The notes below the pieces were generated by a model that did not search any database, was not told the DNA's origin, and was given only the letters and a program-made list of their open reading frames with translations. Made by a program: the position numbers and the translations under genes. Shown one piece after another: positions 44,456 through 52,861 of a stretch of 64,000 bases of DNA. This DNA is from Croceimicrobium sp965279135 (lineage in GTDB: Bacteria > Bacteroidota > Bacteroidia > Flavobacteriales > Schleiferiaceae), in assembly GCA_965279135.1 (NCBI GenBank), contig OZ257133.1, positions 1,178,001-1,242,000 on the forward strand. Reading direction: 5' to 3'. Every line of letters begins with the position of its first letter. Position 1 is the stretch's first letter.

Positions 44456-44484
44456 AAAAAAAAGCCCCCATTATGGGAGCTTTT
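44456..44484 (-). terminator. Terminator of tRNA-Met
   Basis: On the minus strand AAAAGCTCCCA and TGGGGGCTTTT pair around TAA with a following T run, directly downstream of the tRNA. Confidence 0.75.
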
Positions 44485-44492
44485 CAATTTAG

Positions 44493-44566
44493 TAGCGAGG
44501 ACGGGAGTTGAACCCGTGACCTCCGGGTTATGAATCCGACGCTCTAACCAACTGAGCTACCTCGCC
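44493..44566 (-). tRNA. tRNA-Met (anticodon CAT)
   Basis: A 74-base cloverleaf on the minus strand. The acceptor stem GGCGAGG pairs with CCTCGCT (one G-T pair), discriminator A. The D-arm is GCTCAGTTGGTTAGAGC, the anticodon loop TTCATAA gives CAT, and the T-arm is ACGGG-TTCAACT-CCCGT. CCA is not encoded. The acceptor pairing at position 1 and the lack of a three G-C pair anticodon stem indicate the elongator form rather than the initiator, with moderate certainty. Confidence 0.93.
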
Positions 44567-44678
44567 GTTTTCGGGCGGCAAATATACTTACTAATCCTTT
44601 TTTGCAAAGGGTAATTACGAGGTTTTTCACTGGGACTTTTTTTTATATTGCGCAATCCTACGTTAACAAAGCCAATAG

Positions 44679-45068
44679 ATGTCCGATAGAGTAAAATTCG
44701 AAATAGAATTTCCAGTTAAAGCCTCACCTTCAATGTTATTCCCATATTTATCTACTCCCAGTGGATTGTCAGAATGGTTTTCTGACGATGTGAATTCGCG
44801 TGGAGAGAAGTATACTTTTATTTGGGAAGGAGAGGAGCGCGATGCATTTAGAATTGCACGTAAGAAGGATCAGTTTATTCGATTTCGTTGGTCAGAGGAT
44901 GAGGACGAAGGAAATAAGTACTTCTTTGAGTTTCGAATTGAAGTTGATGAACTTACTAATGATACCTCGCTAATCATCGTGGATCATAGCGAGGAAGATG
45001 AAATTGAAGAAGATAAACTTCTCTGGGATAGCCAGATACATCAACTCCTGCACACTATCGGCTCCTAA
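44679..45068 (+). CDS. START-like (SRPBCC superfamily) domain protein
   Basis: A 129-residue soluble protein. The sequence KFEIEFPVKASPSMLFPYLS followed by GLSEWFSDDV and FRWSED is the pattern of Bacteroidota START-like/AHSA1-type proteins, a helix-grip fold that binds hydrophobic ligands. The role is unknown; the strongly acidic C-terminal half (EEDEIEEDK) is notable. The downstream PAP2 gene follows after three bases. Confidence 0.78.
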   Translation: MSDRVKFEIEFPVKASPSMLFPYLSTPSGLSEWFSDDVNSRGEKYTFIWEGEERDAFRIARKKDQFIRFRWSEDEDEGNKYFFEFRIEVDELTNDTSLIIVDHSEEDEIEEDKLLWDSQIHQLLHTIGS

Positions 45069-45071
45069 GCT

Positions 45072-45722
45072 ATGCGCATCAACCAAATCATTCGGTCGCT
45101 GACCTTTTTTCTGGCGCCGACTCTGATCCTTGGTTTACTGGCATTATTTTTCACCACCCAATACGGTTTAGCTACAACCCAGTTATGGTTTAATAGCTTC
45201 TACAGTGGTTTTTTAGATGACCTAATGCCCATCTATACCTATTTAGGAGACGGCTTAATTTTTGTTGCTTTTATTCCGGTCTTCCTTCGCTTCCAAAAGC
45301 GAGCGATGATTGCTTTGCTTTTTAGTGCTTTAATGACCCTTGTATTTAGTGCTGCATTAAAGTCCTATTTTAATGAACCTCGCCCATTGCGATATTTTGA
45401 AGAAAATCATTTGCCTGAATTGAGAACGGTGCCTGGCGTTAAACCACATTATAATCGATCTTTTCCAAGCGGCCACACAACAGCGGCCTTTGCTGCCTGG
45501 GGGGTACTGGCTTTCTTTTTAAAACGAAAGGATCTTCAGCTTCTATTCTTCTTAATCGCCTTAGGAGTGGCTTATTCTCGCATTTATCTTGGTCATCATT
45601 TCTTGCGTGATGTTGGCGCGGGTTCTATTTTAGGGGCCTTTATTGCAATGACGGCGATTTACCTTTCTTATAAGATAAATAGACCGTGGGCGAATAAAAC
45701 CTGGTTTGGGGCTAGCGGATGA
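45072..45722 (+). CDS. PAP2-family membrane phosphatase
   Basis: A 216-residue integral membrane phosphatase with about six helices and the complete three-part signature: KSYFNEPRP near residue 97, PSGH near 133, and SRIYLGHHFLRD near 175. Relatives dephosphorylate undecaprenyl pyrophosphate, phosphatidic acid or lipid A. The neighbouring ArnT-like gene, with which it overlaps by four bases (ATGA), makes a lipid-linked glycan or lipid A role plausible. Confidence 0.92.
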   Translation: MRINQIIRSLTFFLAPTLILGLLALFFTTQYGLATTQLWFNSFYSGFLDDLMPIYTYLGDGLIFVAFIPVFLRFQKRAMIALLFSALMTLVFSAALKSYFNEPRPLRYFEENHLPELRTVPGVKPHYNRSFPSGHTTAAFAAWGVLAFFLKRKDLQLLFFLIALGVAYSRIYLGHHFLRDVGAGSILGAFIAMTAIYLSYKINRPWANKTWFGASG

Positions 45723-47383
45723 AGTACTTTGATAAAAATACTTGGTTTTGGATCTTTATAGGGGCACTGTTTTTCCTGCCTTTTCTTGGGGGTGTTCACC
45801 TTTTCGATTGGGATGAAATAAATTTTGCCGAATTGGCGAGGGAGATGGTAGAAAGAGGCAATTGGCTTCAGATGACTATTAATTTCGAAACCTTCACCGA
45901 AAAACCACCTTTCTTCTTTTGGTTGCAAGCTTTGTCCATGACCATTTTTGGTATTGGGGAGTACGCAGCACGTTTTCCTAATGCATTGCTTGGAATCATT
46001 GTTCTGCCTTTCCTATATATTAGTGGGAAGTTCTTGGTCGACCGCAAGTTTGGCTTCCTGTGGGCATTGAGTTGGTTTGGCTCAACCTTGCCTTTTCTCT
46101 ATTTCAAGTCAGGGATCATCGATCCTTACTTCAACTTTTTCATTTTTAATGGCCTCTTCTTTCTCATTCATTTCCTCTGGAAGCGCAATGAGGTGAGCTT
46201 CATATTTCTTTCTAAATCAGCCCGGTTTTATTTAGTAATAGGAGGGGCTTTCATTGGTTTGGCCATCCTTACCAAAGGTCCAGTAGCCTATCTGATAGTA
46301 TTCTTAACACTTATGAGTTATGCCATATCCAGGACTTTCCGTTTTGGTATGCGCTTCATGGATTTCATAATCTACTCTTTAGTCGCATTAGGAGTCTTCT
46401 TACTTTGGTTTGGAGTAGAGTATGCGGTTAATGGCCCTGATTTCATTGTCGAGTTTACTATTCGCCAATGGGAGCTTCTTACCACCAGTGATGCGGGGCA
46501 TAAAGGCTTTCCAGCCTATCATTTCGTTGTTCTTATTCTGGGATGTTTTCCGGCAAGTATCTTCGCACTACGTGGCCTAGGTAAAATTAAAGGCTTGCAC
46601 CAGCATGTTGCTGACTTTCAACGCTGGATGATCATATTACTTCTGGTAATACTTATCCTATTCTCCCTGGTAGGTACCAAGATCATCCACTATAGCTCAA
46701 TGGCTTATTACCCTATTAGTTTCCTTTCTGCCTTGAGCTTGTGGCAAATCATTGAATTTCCACGTAAGCGACAACTTTGGATTGCTTTGGTTATCACCTT
46801 GATTGGTTTGGTTGCTCTAAGCGTATCAATAGCTCTGCCATGGGCGGGGATGCATCTGGATGAGATTAAGCCACTTTTCGAGAAGGACGCCTTTGCTATG
46901 GCAAATCTTGAGGCAGAGGTAAGCTGGTCATTCTGGGACTATATTCCGGCCGTGGTGCTGTTTGTAACATTAGTCCTTTATTGGTTCTTCCGTAAAGCCA
47001 ATCCCACCTTTGCTATTCGTTCCCTTTTCTTTGGCAATGGTTTATGGGTGATGCTGGCCTTAATATTCTTTATTGCCAAGGTGGAGCGAATCTCCCAGCG
47101 CGCTGCGGTTGAGTTTTTTGAATCTCATGCACAGGAGGATGTCTACCTGCTTAATTATGGCTACAAGAGTTATGTGCCTTGGTTCTATGGTGAAGTTGAG
47201 CCTTATGTAGATCCGAAGGCCTATAAGAGGGAATGGCTGTATCATGGCCAGGTGGATCGCGATGTATTAATCGCTACCAAGAATACTAAGGCAGAGCAAT
47301 TAGAGAAGGAAATCCCTGATGCTGAGTTCCTTTATGCTAAAAATGGCTTTCACTTTTACCGTCGTCAGGCTTATGCCAGATAA
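45719..47383 (+). CDS. ArnT-like family 39 glycosyltransferase
   Basis: A 554-residue GT-C enzyme with about twelve helices. Its first external loop has WDEINFAELAREMVERGNW and later FTEKPPFFFWLQA, the equivalents of the ArnT motifs that position lipid-linked sugar and acceptor. ArnT moves aminoarabinose from undecaprenyl phosphate onto lipid A; other family members use mannose or galactosamine. The sugar here is unknown. A soluble C-terminal domain of about 90 residues follows. The 3' end overlaps the convergent GT2 gene by 13 bases. Confidence 0.87.
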   Translation: MKYFDKNTWFWIFIGALFFLPFLGGVHLFDWDEINFAELAREMVERGNWLQMTINFETFTEKPPFFFWLQALSMTIFGIGEYAARFPNALLGIIVLPFLYISGKFLVDRKFGFLWALSWFGSTLPFLYFKSGIIDPYFNFFIFNGLFFLIHFLWKRNEVSFIFLSKSARFYLVIGGAFIGLAILTKGPVAYLIVFLTLMSYAISRTFRFGMRFMDFIIYSLVALGVFLLWFGVEYAVNGPDFIVEFTIRQWELLTTSDAGHKGFPAYHFVVLILGCFPASIFALRGLGKIKGLHQHVADFQRWMIILLLVILILFSLVGTKIIHYSSMAYYPISFLSALSLWQIIEFPRKRQLWIALVITLIGLVALSVSIALPWAGMHLDEIKPLFEKDAFAMANLEAEVSWSFWDYIPAVVLFVTLVLYWFFRKANPTFAIRSLFFGNGLWVMLALIFFIAKVERISQRAAVEFFESHAQEDVYLLNYGYKSYVPWFYGEVEPYVDPKAYKREWLYHGQVDRDVLIATKNTKAEQLEKEIPDAEFLYAKNGFHFYRRQAYAR

Positions 47384-48111
47384 GCGGGTTTAATCCAACC
47401 CCATTTTGCCAGCCGATATTGCAGGGATACTTTAAGTACTCCTAAACCATAAATGGCCGATCTTCTGAAATTGATCGAGCTTGCTTCTTCAAAATACTTG
47501 GTAGGGCAGGTGATCTCGGCAATCTCAAATCCTTTGTAAAAAATTTGGGCTAACATCTGATTATCAAAGACAAAATCATCCGAATTGCGCTCAAAGGCCG
47601 TAGCTTCCAGTACTTCTTTAGAAAAGGCGCGGTAGCCGGTATGATACTCCGATAGTTTCTGGCTCATTAGGATATTCTGACTTAAAGTCAAAATACGATT
47701 AGCGACGTATTTGTACCAGGGCATGCCTCCTTTAAGAGCTCCTTTACCGAGAATCCTAGAACCAAGTACTACTGGATATACATCCTTAGCAATAAGGTAA
47801 GCCATAGATTCAATCAGCTTTGGAGTGTACTGATAATCGGGGTGTAGCATAATCACAATATCACCACCAAGCTCCAGGGCCTTTTTATAACAGGACTTCT
47901 GGTTTCCACCGTAACCCTTGTTTTTTTCGTGCGGAATGATGTGTTTAATGCCAAGTGATTGGCCTAGCTCGACAGTATTGTCAGTAGAATTATCATCTAC
48001 CAATACTACCTCATCAACTATATCACTGGGTATTTCCTTATAGGTACGCTCAAGGGTTTTTGCAGCATTATAAGCAGGCAAAACCACCACGACTTTCTTC
48101 TGATTGATCAT
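47371..48111 (-). CDS. Family 2 glycosyltransferase (dolichol-phosphate mannosyltransferase-like)
   Basis: A 246-residue soluble or peripherally bound GT2 enzyme. It begins KKVVVVLPAYNAAKTLERTY, has VLVDDNSTDNT and the metal site MLHPDYQYTP (HPD in place of the usual DAD), and GSRILGKGALKGGMPWYKY. This is the DPM1-like form that makes polyprenyl-phosphate sugars. It could supply the donor lipid for the convergent ArnT-like enzyme next door, a plausible but unproven pairing. The -7 box lies seven bases before the ATG. Confidence 0.88.
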   Translation of the reverse strand: MINQKKVVVVLPAYNAAKTLERTYKEIPSDIVDEVVLVDDNSTDNTVELGQSLGIKHIIPHEKNKGYGGNQKSCYKKALELGGDIVIMLHPDYQYTPKLIESMAYLIAKDVYPVVLGSRILGKGALKGGMPWYKYVANRILTLSQNILMSQKLSEYHTGYRAFSKEVLEATAFERNSDDFVFDNQMLAQIFYKGFEIAEITCPTKYFEEASSINFRRSAIYGLGVLKVSLQYRLAKWGWIKPAYLA

Positions 48112-48118
48112 AGGCCTG

Positions 48119-48126
48119 CAAAATTA
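48119..48126 (-). promoter_or_regulatory. -7 promoter element close to a start codon
   Basis: TAATTTTG on the minus strand, seven bases before the ATG at 48111. The leader would be zero to three bases long. Confidence 0.45.
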
Positions 48127-48203
48127 GATATTTCCCGAGCATACAAAAGCGATCATTCCCCAAGAATTAATTAGTTTGCTAGCCATTACTAGATGATTTT
48201 TAC

Positions 48204-51083
48204 GTGAGGAAGATTTTTACAGGGATTCTCATGATTTTCCTGAGCCATTCTATTGCAGCTCAGGAAATTAAGGGAAGGATATACGATGCCAATACCGATG
48301 AAGGCATTCCGATGGCTAATGTGATTTTAAAGGGAACATCACAGGGAACTACTACCGATTTAGACGGGAATTTCATTTTAAAGCTGCAAAATCCTAGTTA
48401 TCCTCTCACGCTGAGCATCACATTTATAGGTTATCAGGATAAAGAATATGTGGTAAATTCTCCCGACCAAAAAATAGATGTTGGCCTCAATGAAGACAGT
48501 CAATTGCTCGATGCCGTAGATATTATTGAGCAACGATTAAGTAAGAAACAGAGAGAATCAGCACTTACGGTGGAGGCGCTGGACAATTTAGCGATCAAGG
48601 AAACCCCAGCGGCTAACTTTTATGAGGCTCTGGGGAACCTCAAAGGGGTCGATCTCACCTCAGCAAGTATCGGTTTTAAAATCATCAATACCAGAGGATT
48701 TAACTCCACCTCTCCGGTTCGTAGTCTACAACTTATTGATGGTGTGGATAATCAAGCACCAGGACTTAACTTTTCCTTGGGCAACTTTTTGGGCGCCAAT
48801 GAACTGGATATTACTACCGTAGATATTATTGCGGGTGCCTCTACGGCCTTTTATGGCCCTGGTGCCTTTAACGGTGTGATTTCTATGACCACCAAGGACC
48901 CCTTTCTTTTCCAGGGCTTGTCATTTTCGCAAAAAGTAGGGGAGCGCTCATTATCCGAAACTGCAGTGCGTTATGCTGAATCCTTTAAGCTGTTCAGCGA
49001 TAAACGAGATGATTTCGCCTTTAAAATCAACTTGTTCTATCTGAGGGCGGATGATTGGGAAGCAGATAATTTCGATCCTGTCGATGATTCACCGGTAGAT
49101 AGAGATAATCCCGGTCGTTATGATGCTGTAAATATTTATGGTGATGAGAGTCTCGAGTCGAACAATGGAAGTGTTGATTTTCAGGATGTAAAGTTCAATA
49201 ATCGTCCTGGCTTAGGTATCTTTTACCGTCCCGGTTTCAGAGAGATTGATCTAGTGGATTATGATACGCGCAATTTCAAAGGCAACATCAATCTCGCCTA
49301 TCGCCTGGACAATGACCTTCGCTTTGATTATACTTTGAACTATGGAACCGGTACCACCGTGTATCAAGGTGAAAACCGCTTTAGCCTGAATGACATTCAG
49401 TTCATGCAGAACATTGTCGAGGTATCAAAAAAGGACAAATTCTTTATTCGTGCTTATGCCACGGTGGAAGATGCAGGAAATAGCTATGATGCTGTATTAA
49501 CGGCATTTAAAATGAATGATATAGTACTTGGGGATGAGGCGACCTGGAATCAAACCTACAGCTCTGCCTGGACCGGTGCTCCTTTCCGTTTTGCCAATGC
49601 CTTTCAAAATGCCGCAGGCTTTAATGTAGCAATGCCGGGCTTTGATTCGGCATTCTTTGCTAATGAGTATCAGGACATTTTAAGGGAATACAATGATTTG
49701 TTGAGTAATTATCATGACTCACTACTAAATATCATTTCATCTTCGAGGCCGGAGCCAGGAACAGCACTGTATGATTCCTTATTCAATGATATTACTTCAC
49801 GCACTTTTACTGAAGGAGGCTCACGATTCTTTGACCGATCTGCACTATATCACATTATGGGTGAATACAGTTTTGAGCCCTTCGATGGTTATAAGATGCG
49901 ATTAGGTGGAAACTATCGCTTATATCGTCCCAATTCGAGAGGAAACATTTTTGATGAAGTTATTCCAAGCTCTATTGTTACAGATAGTGTTGGCAATATT
50001 GTTTCTCAAGAATATCGTCAGATTAGTAATCAGGAGTTCGGGGTTTATTACGGAGTGGAGAAATACTATCTGGGAGAAGTATTAAAGGCCAGTTTCACGC
50101 TGCGAATGGATAAGAATGAAAACTTCGACTATCTATTTTCGCCTGCTGCCTCTTTGGTTTACACCATTGATCCAAACAATACCTTGCGTTTTTCATTAGG
50201 TCGGGCAATACGTAACCCAACTCTCCAGGATCAGTTTTTACGATATGATGTGGGTCGGGCTGTTCTTCTTGGAAACCTTAATGGATATGATTCTTTAATC
50301 ACCTTCGATTCTTTTGATTTCTATCGCTCCCAACAGAATTTGGATCGTGATAATCTAGATTTTTTCAATGTCGCTCCAATCGAGCCAGAACAGGTTACTA
50401 CCGCGGAAATTGGATACCGTGCTTCCTTATTTAAGCGTGTATTTATCGATCTTAATTACTTCCATTCCTGGTATACCAACTTTATCGGATTCCAGTTTGG
50501 TTTAGACCCTCGTTTTGATCCGGTATTTACAGATCGTATCCGAAGTCTTCGTGCTTATCGGGTTGCTGCTAATGCCCGTGGCCTGGTAACTACCCAAGGA
50601 TTCAATGCCGGAGTAAACTATTATATCGATGATCATTTAAGTTTGAACGGAAACTATAGCTACAATGCGATAGATCTAACCCCAGCGGCTAATTTCATTA
50701 CAGAAACCTTCTATAAAGATCAACTTGAACTTTCGGAGGAAGGGGATCAAATCGTTCCTGCGTTTAACACACCCGAGCATAAGTTTAACCTAGGTGTAAC
50801 GGGACGAGATTATAAGCCCTTTAAATCTAAGGATCACATCTTCGGATTCGCTGTTACTTACAAGTGGATCGAGGGCTTCATTTTCGAGGGCTCTCCTCAA
50901 TTCACCGGATTTATAGACACTTACGATCTTTTAGACGCACAGGTCAGTTATAACTACACTCCATGGAAGACAATCTTCAAGTTAGGAGCATCTAATGTTC
51001 TCAATAATGAAGTCTTTCAGGTTTATGGTGGTCCAAGGGTAGGTAGATTGGCCTACTTCTCAGTATTAGTCGAGCTTGACTGA
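48204..51083 (+). CDS. TonB-dependent outer-membrane receptor with carboxypeptidase-like N-terminal domain
   Basis: A 959-residue outer-membrane protein. A signal peptide (to about residue 20) is followed by a CarboxypepD_reg-like domain (IKGRIYDANTDEGIPMANV, about 22-100), the plug domain (about 125-235, with NTRGFNSTSPVRSLQLIDG) and a 22-strand-type barrel to the C-terminus, which ends in an aromatic/aliphatic final strand (LAYFSVLVELD). It imports a large substrate using the TonB-ExbBD system. There is no SusD partner. The start is a GTG at 48204, the only one that keeps the signal peptide. The secreted hydrolase gene begins 49 bases downstream. Confidence 0.92.
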   Translation: MRKIFTGILMIFLSHSIAAQEIKGRIYDANTDEGIPMANVILKGTSQGTTTDLDGNFILKLQNPSYPLTLSITFIGYQDKEYVVNSPDQKIDVGLNEDSQLLDAVDIIEQRLSKKQRESALTVEALDNLAIKETPAANFYEALGNLKGVDLTSASIGFKIINTRGFNSTSPVRSLQLIDGVDNQAPGLNFSLGNFLGANELDITTVDIIAGASTAFYGPGAFNGVISMTTKDPFLFQGLSFSQKVGERSLSETAVRYAESFKLFSDKRDDFAFKINLFYLRADDWEADNFDPVDDSPVDRDNPGRYDAVNIYGDESLESNNGSVDFQDVKFNNRPGLGIFYRPGFREIDLVDYDTRNFKGNINLAYRLDNDLRFDYTLNYGTGTTVYQGENRFSLNDIQFMQNIVEVSKKDKFFIRAYATVEDAGNSYDAVLTAFKMNDIVLGDEATWNQTYSSAWTGAPFRFANAFQNAAGFNVAMPGFDSAFFANEYQDILREYNDLLSNYHDSLLNIISSSRPEPGTALYDSLFNDITSRTFTEGGSRFFDRSALYHIMGEYSFEPFDGYKMRLGGNYRLYRPNSRGNIFDEVIPSSIVTDSVGNIVSQEYRQISNQEFGVYYGVEKYYLGEVLKASFTLRMDKNENFDYLFSPAASLVYTIDPNNTLRFSLGRAIRNPTLQDQFLRYDVGRAVLLGNLNGYDSLITFDSFDFYRSQQNLDRDNLDFFNVAPIEPEQVTTAEIGYRASLFKRVFIDLNYFHSWYTNFIGFQFGLDPRFDPVFTDRIRSLRAYRVAANARGLVTTQGFNAGVNYYIDDHLSLNGNYSYNAIDLTPAANFITETFYKDQLELSEEGDQIVPAFNTPEHKFNLGVTGRDYKPFKSKDHIFGFAVTYKWIEGFIFEGSPQFTGFIDTYDLLDAQVSYNYTPWKTIFKLGASNVLNNEVFQVYGGPRVGRLAYFSVLVELD

Positions 51084-51104
51084 ACAAAACGCGATAATTT
51101 TCTT

Positions 51105-51112
51105 TAATTTCG
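51105..51112 (+). promoter_or_regulatory. Possible -7 element for the secreted hydrolase
   Basis: TAATTTCG, one base from TAnnTTTG, 20 bases before the ATG at 51133. The hydrolase may also be read from the receptor promoter. Confidence 0.3.
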
Positions 51113-51132
51113 AAACAATAAATAAACAGCAG

Positions 51133-52776
51133 ATGAAAAAAACGTTACTACTTTTTTTAGCCTTCAGTAGTGTAGCTGTAGCTCAGCGCTATACCACTGA
51201 AGTTTTTACTCAGGTTAATGTCCAGCAGGACGTTCCTTATGCCGTCAATATCGATTTTCTTCTATCTGACCTTAGTGATCCAGCGCAAACCGCCGCTGAT
51301 GTAACTGCAATTAAAACTGCATTAGCCACAGGTCAGCCAATTCCTAACGCTTATTTCAACCCAGCTGATCCTTCTACTGATGTAAAGGTAACCACCCTAA
51401 ATATGGATGTTTATTCGCCAGTGGGAGATACCTTAAGTGCAAGGCCAGTTGCGATCTATTTACATACGGGGAACTTTCTTCCTCCCGGTTTAAATGGTAG
51501 CATTAATGGTTCTAAGAGAGATAGCTCAGTTATTTCCATGTGCGAGAAACTTGCTAAAAGAGGTTTCGTTGCAGTTGCTCCCAATTACCGTTTAGGTTGG
51601 AATCCATTAGATCCTAATCAGTTTAGTCGTAGAGCGCAATTGTTGAACGCTGTTTATCGTGCTATACACGACACCAAAGAGTTGGTACGCGTACTTAAAG
51701 AAGATGCCGGTTCCCTTGGATTGGATGAGAACCGAATTGTACTGTTCGGCGAAGGATCAGGAGGATATGTGGCTTTAGCCTATGTTACGCTGGATAAGTG
51801 GGCTGAGGTAGAGATTCCAAAGTTCATTAATCCTGCTACCACCACTTCTTTTGTTGATTCTAACTTAGTAGGAAATATTGAAGGTTTAAATGGCCTTTTA
51901 AACCTATATGCTGATAACGGTGAATCTACCGAGGTTCACATGTGTGTGAATATGGGTGGTGCTTTGGCTGATATTTCCTGGTTAGAAGCTGGAGATGCTT
52001 CCATGATCGCCTTCCAGGCTGTACGTGATCCATTTGCACCATTTGGTGAAGGAACCGTAGTAGTGCCAACTACTCAGGACGATGTGGTAGACGTAATGGG
52101 TGCTAACATCTTTGTAGAAAGAGCAAACGCATTAGGTAATAACAATGCCTGGTTGAGCAACAACTACAATGATCCTATCACTTTAGCGGCGCGTGGTCGT
52201 TATGGAACCACCTACAATTACATCTTCCCAGCGCCATTTGATACTATTACTGTAGCCAATGCTGAGGGATTATTCCCAGTAATTCAGCCATTATCCACAA
52301 CTGGCCTTTTCAACAATGTTGGAGCGCCTTGGCAATGGTGGGATCCTAATGGTCCTATCGCATCAGATACTTTGTTACCTGGTCCTCCGGTTGTAACTTA
52401 TCACATGGCAGGGTTGGCAAGTAACCCTAATATGTCTCCAAGCTTTGGTCGTACTTATCAGGATACCATTTTAGGTTACACTATGCCACGTTTGATTTAC
52501 TCCATGAATCTGATCAGTGCACAGGAGTTTGATTTTGATCAAGCAGTTTCAATGTATCCTAATCCTGCAAACGATGTTCTTTTCATTGAACCATCTGATG
52601 CCAATGTGAAGCTTGATTCTTATGAGATTATGGACAACACCGGTCGTGTAGTTCTGGCAGGAGACTTGGTTTCTGATAAGAACCGCATTGCTATTGAAGC
52701 TTTGAACTCAGGAATTTACTTCATCACCTTAAATAGCGATAAAGGAACAGCAAGTAGCCGTTTCATTAAGCAATAA
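51133..52776 (+). CDS. Secreted alpha/beta hydrolase with T9SS type A sorting domain
   Basis: A 547-residue extracellular enzyme with a signal peptide (MKKTLLLFLAFSSVAVAQ). The alpha/beta-hydrolase domain (about 60-440) begins with an oxyanion loop region AIYLHTGNFLPP, then APNYRLGWNP and the nucleophile elbow GEGSGG with S209. The layout resembles carboxylesterase/lipase-type enzymes. The C-terminal T9SS type A domain starts at about 470 (VSMYPNPANDVLFIEP) and ends SRFIKQ. The ATG at 51133 is chosen because it starts the signal peptide; an earlier in-frame start at 51076 lies inside the receptor gene. Its pairing with a TonB receptor suggests hydrolysis outside the cell and uptake of the product. 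Confidence 0.85.
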   Translation: MKKTLLLFLAFSSVAVAQRYTTEVFTQVNVQQDVPYAVNIDFLLSDLSDPAQTAADVTAIKTALATGQPIPNAYFNPADPSTDVKVTTLNMDVYSPVGDTLSARPVAIYLHTGNFLPPGLNGSINGSKRDSSVISMCEKLAKRGFVAVAPNYRLGWNPLDPNQFSRRAQLLNAVYRAIHDTKELVRVLKEDAGSLGLDENRIVLFGEGSGGYVALAYVTLDKWAEVEIPKFINPATTTSFVDSNLVGNIEGLNGLLNLYADNGESTEVHMCVNMGGALADISWLEAGDASMIAFQAVRDPFAPFGEGTVVVPTTQDDVVDVMGANIFVERANALGNNNAWLSNNYNDPITLAARGRYGTTYNYIFPAPFDTITVANAEGLFPVIQPLSTTGLFNNVGAPWQWWDPNGPIASDTLLPGPPVVTYHMAGLASNPNMSPSFGRTYQDTILGYTMPRLIYSMNLISAQEFDFDQAVSMYPNPANDVLFIEPSDANVKLDSYEIMDNTGRVVLAGDLVSDKNRIAIEALNSGIYFITLNSDKGTASSRFIKQ

Positions 52777-52799
52777 GGAAAGTATATACCAAATTAGAT

Positions 52800-52830
52800 A
52801 AAGCCCTGACCGGATGGTCAGGGCTTTTTT
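52800..52830 (+). terminator. Terminator after the secreted hydrolase
   Basis: AAAGCCCTGACC and GGTCAGGGCTTT form a perfect 12-pair stem around GGAT with a T run. Confidence 0.9.
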
Positions 52831-52836
52831 GCTTTA

Positions 52837-52844
52837 TACCTTTG
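52837..52844 (+). promoter_or_regulatory. -7 promoter element for the class IV aminotransferase
   Basis: TACCTTTG, 17 bases before the ATG at 52862 and directly after the upstream terminator, so this gene starts a new transcript. Confidence 0.5.
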
Positions 52845-52861
52845 CCCGTCATTTTGGAACT

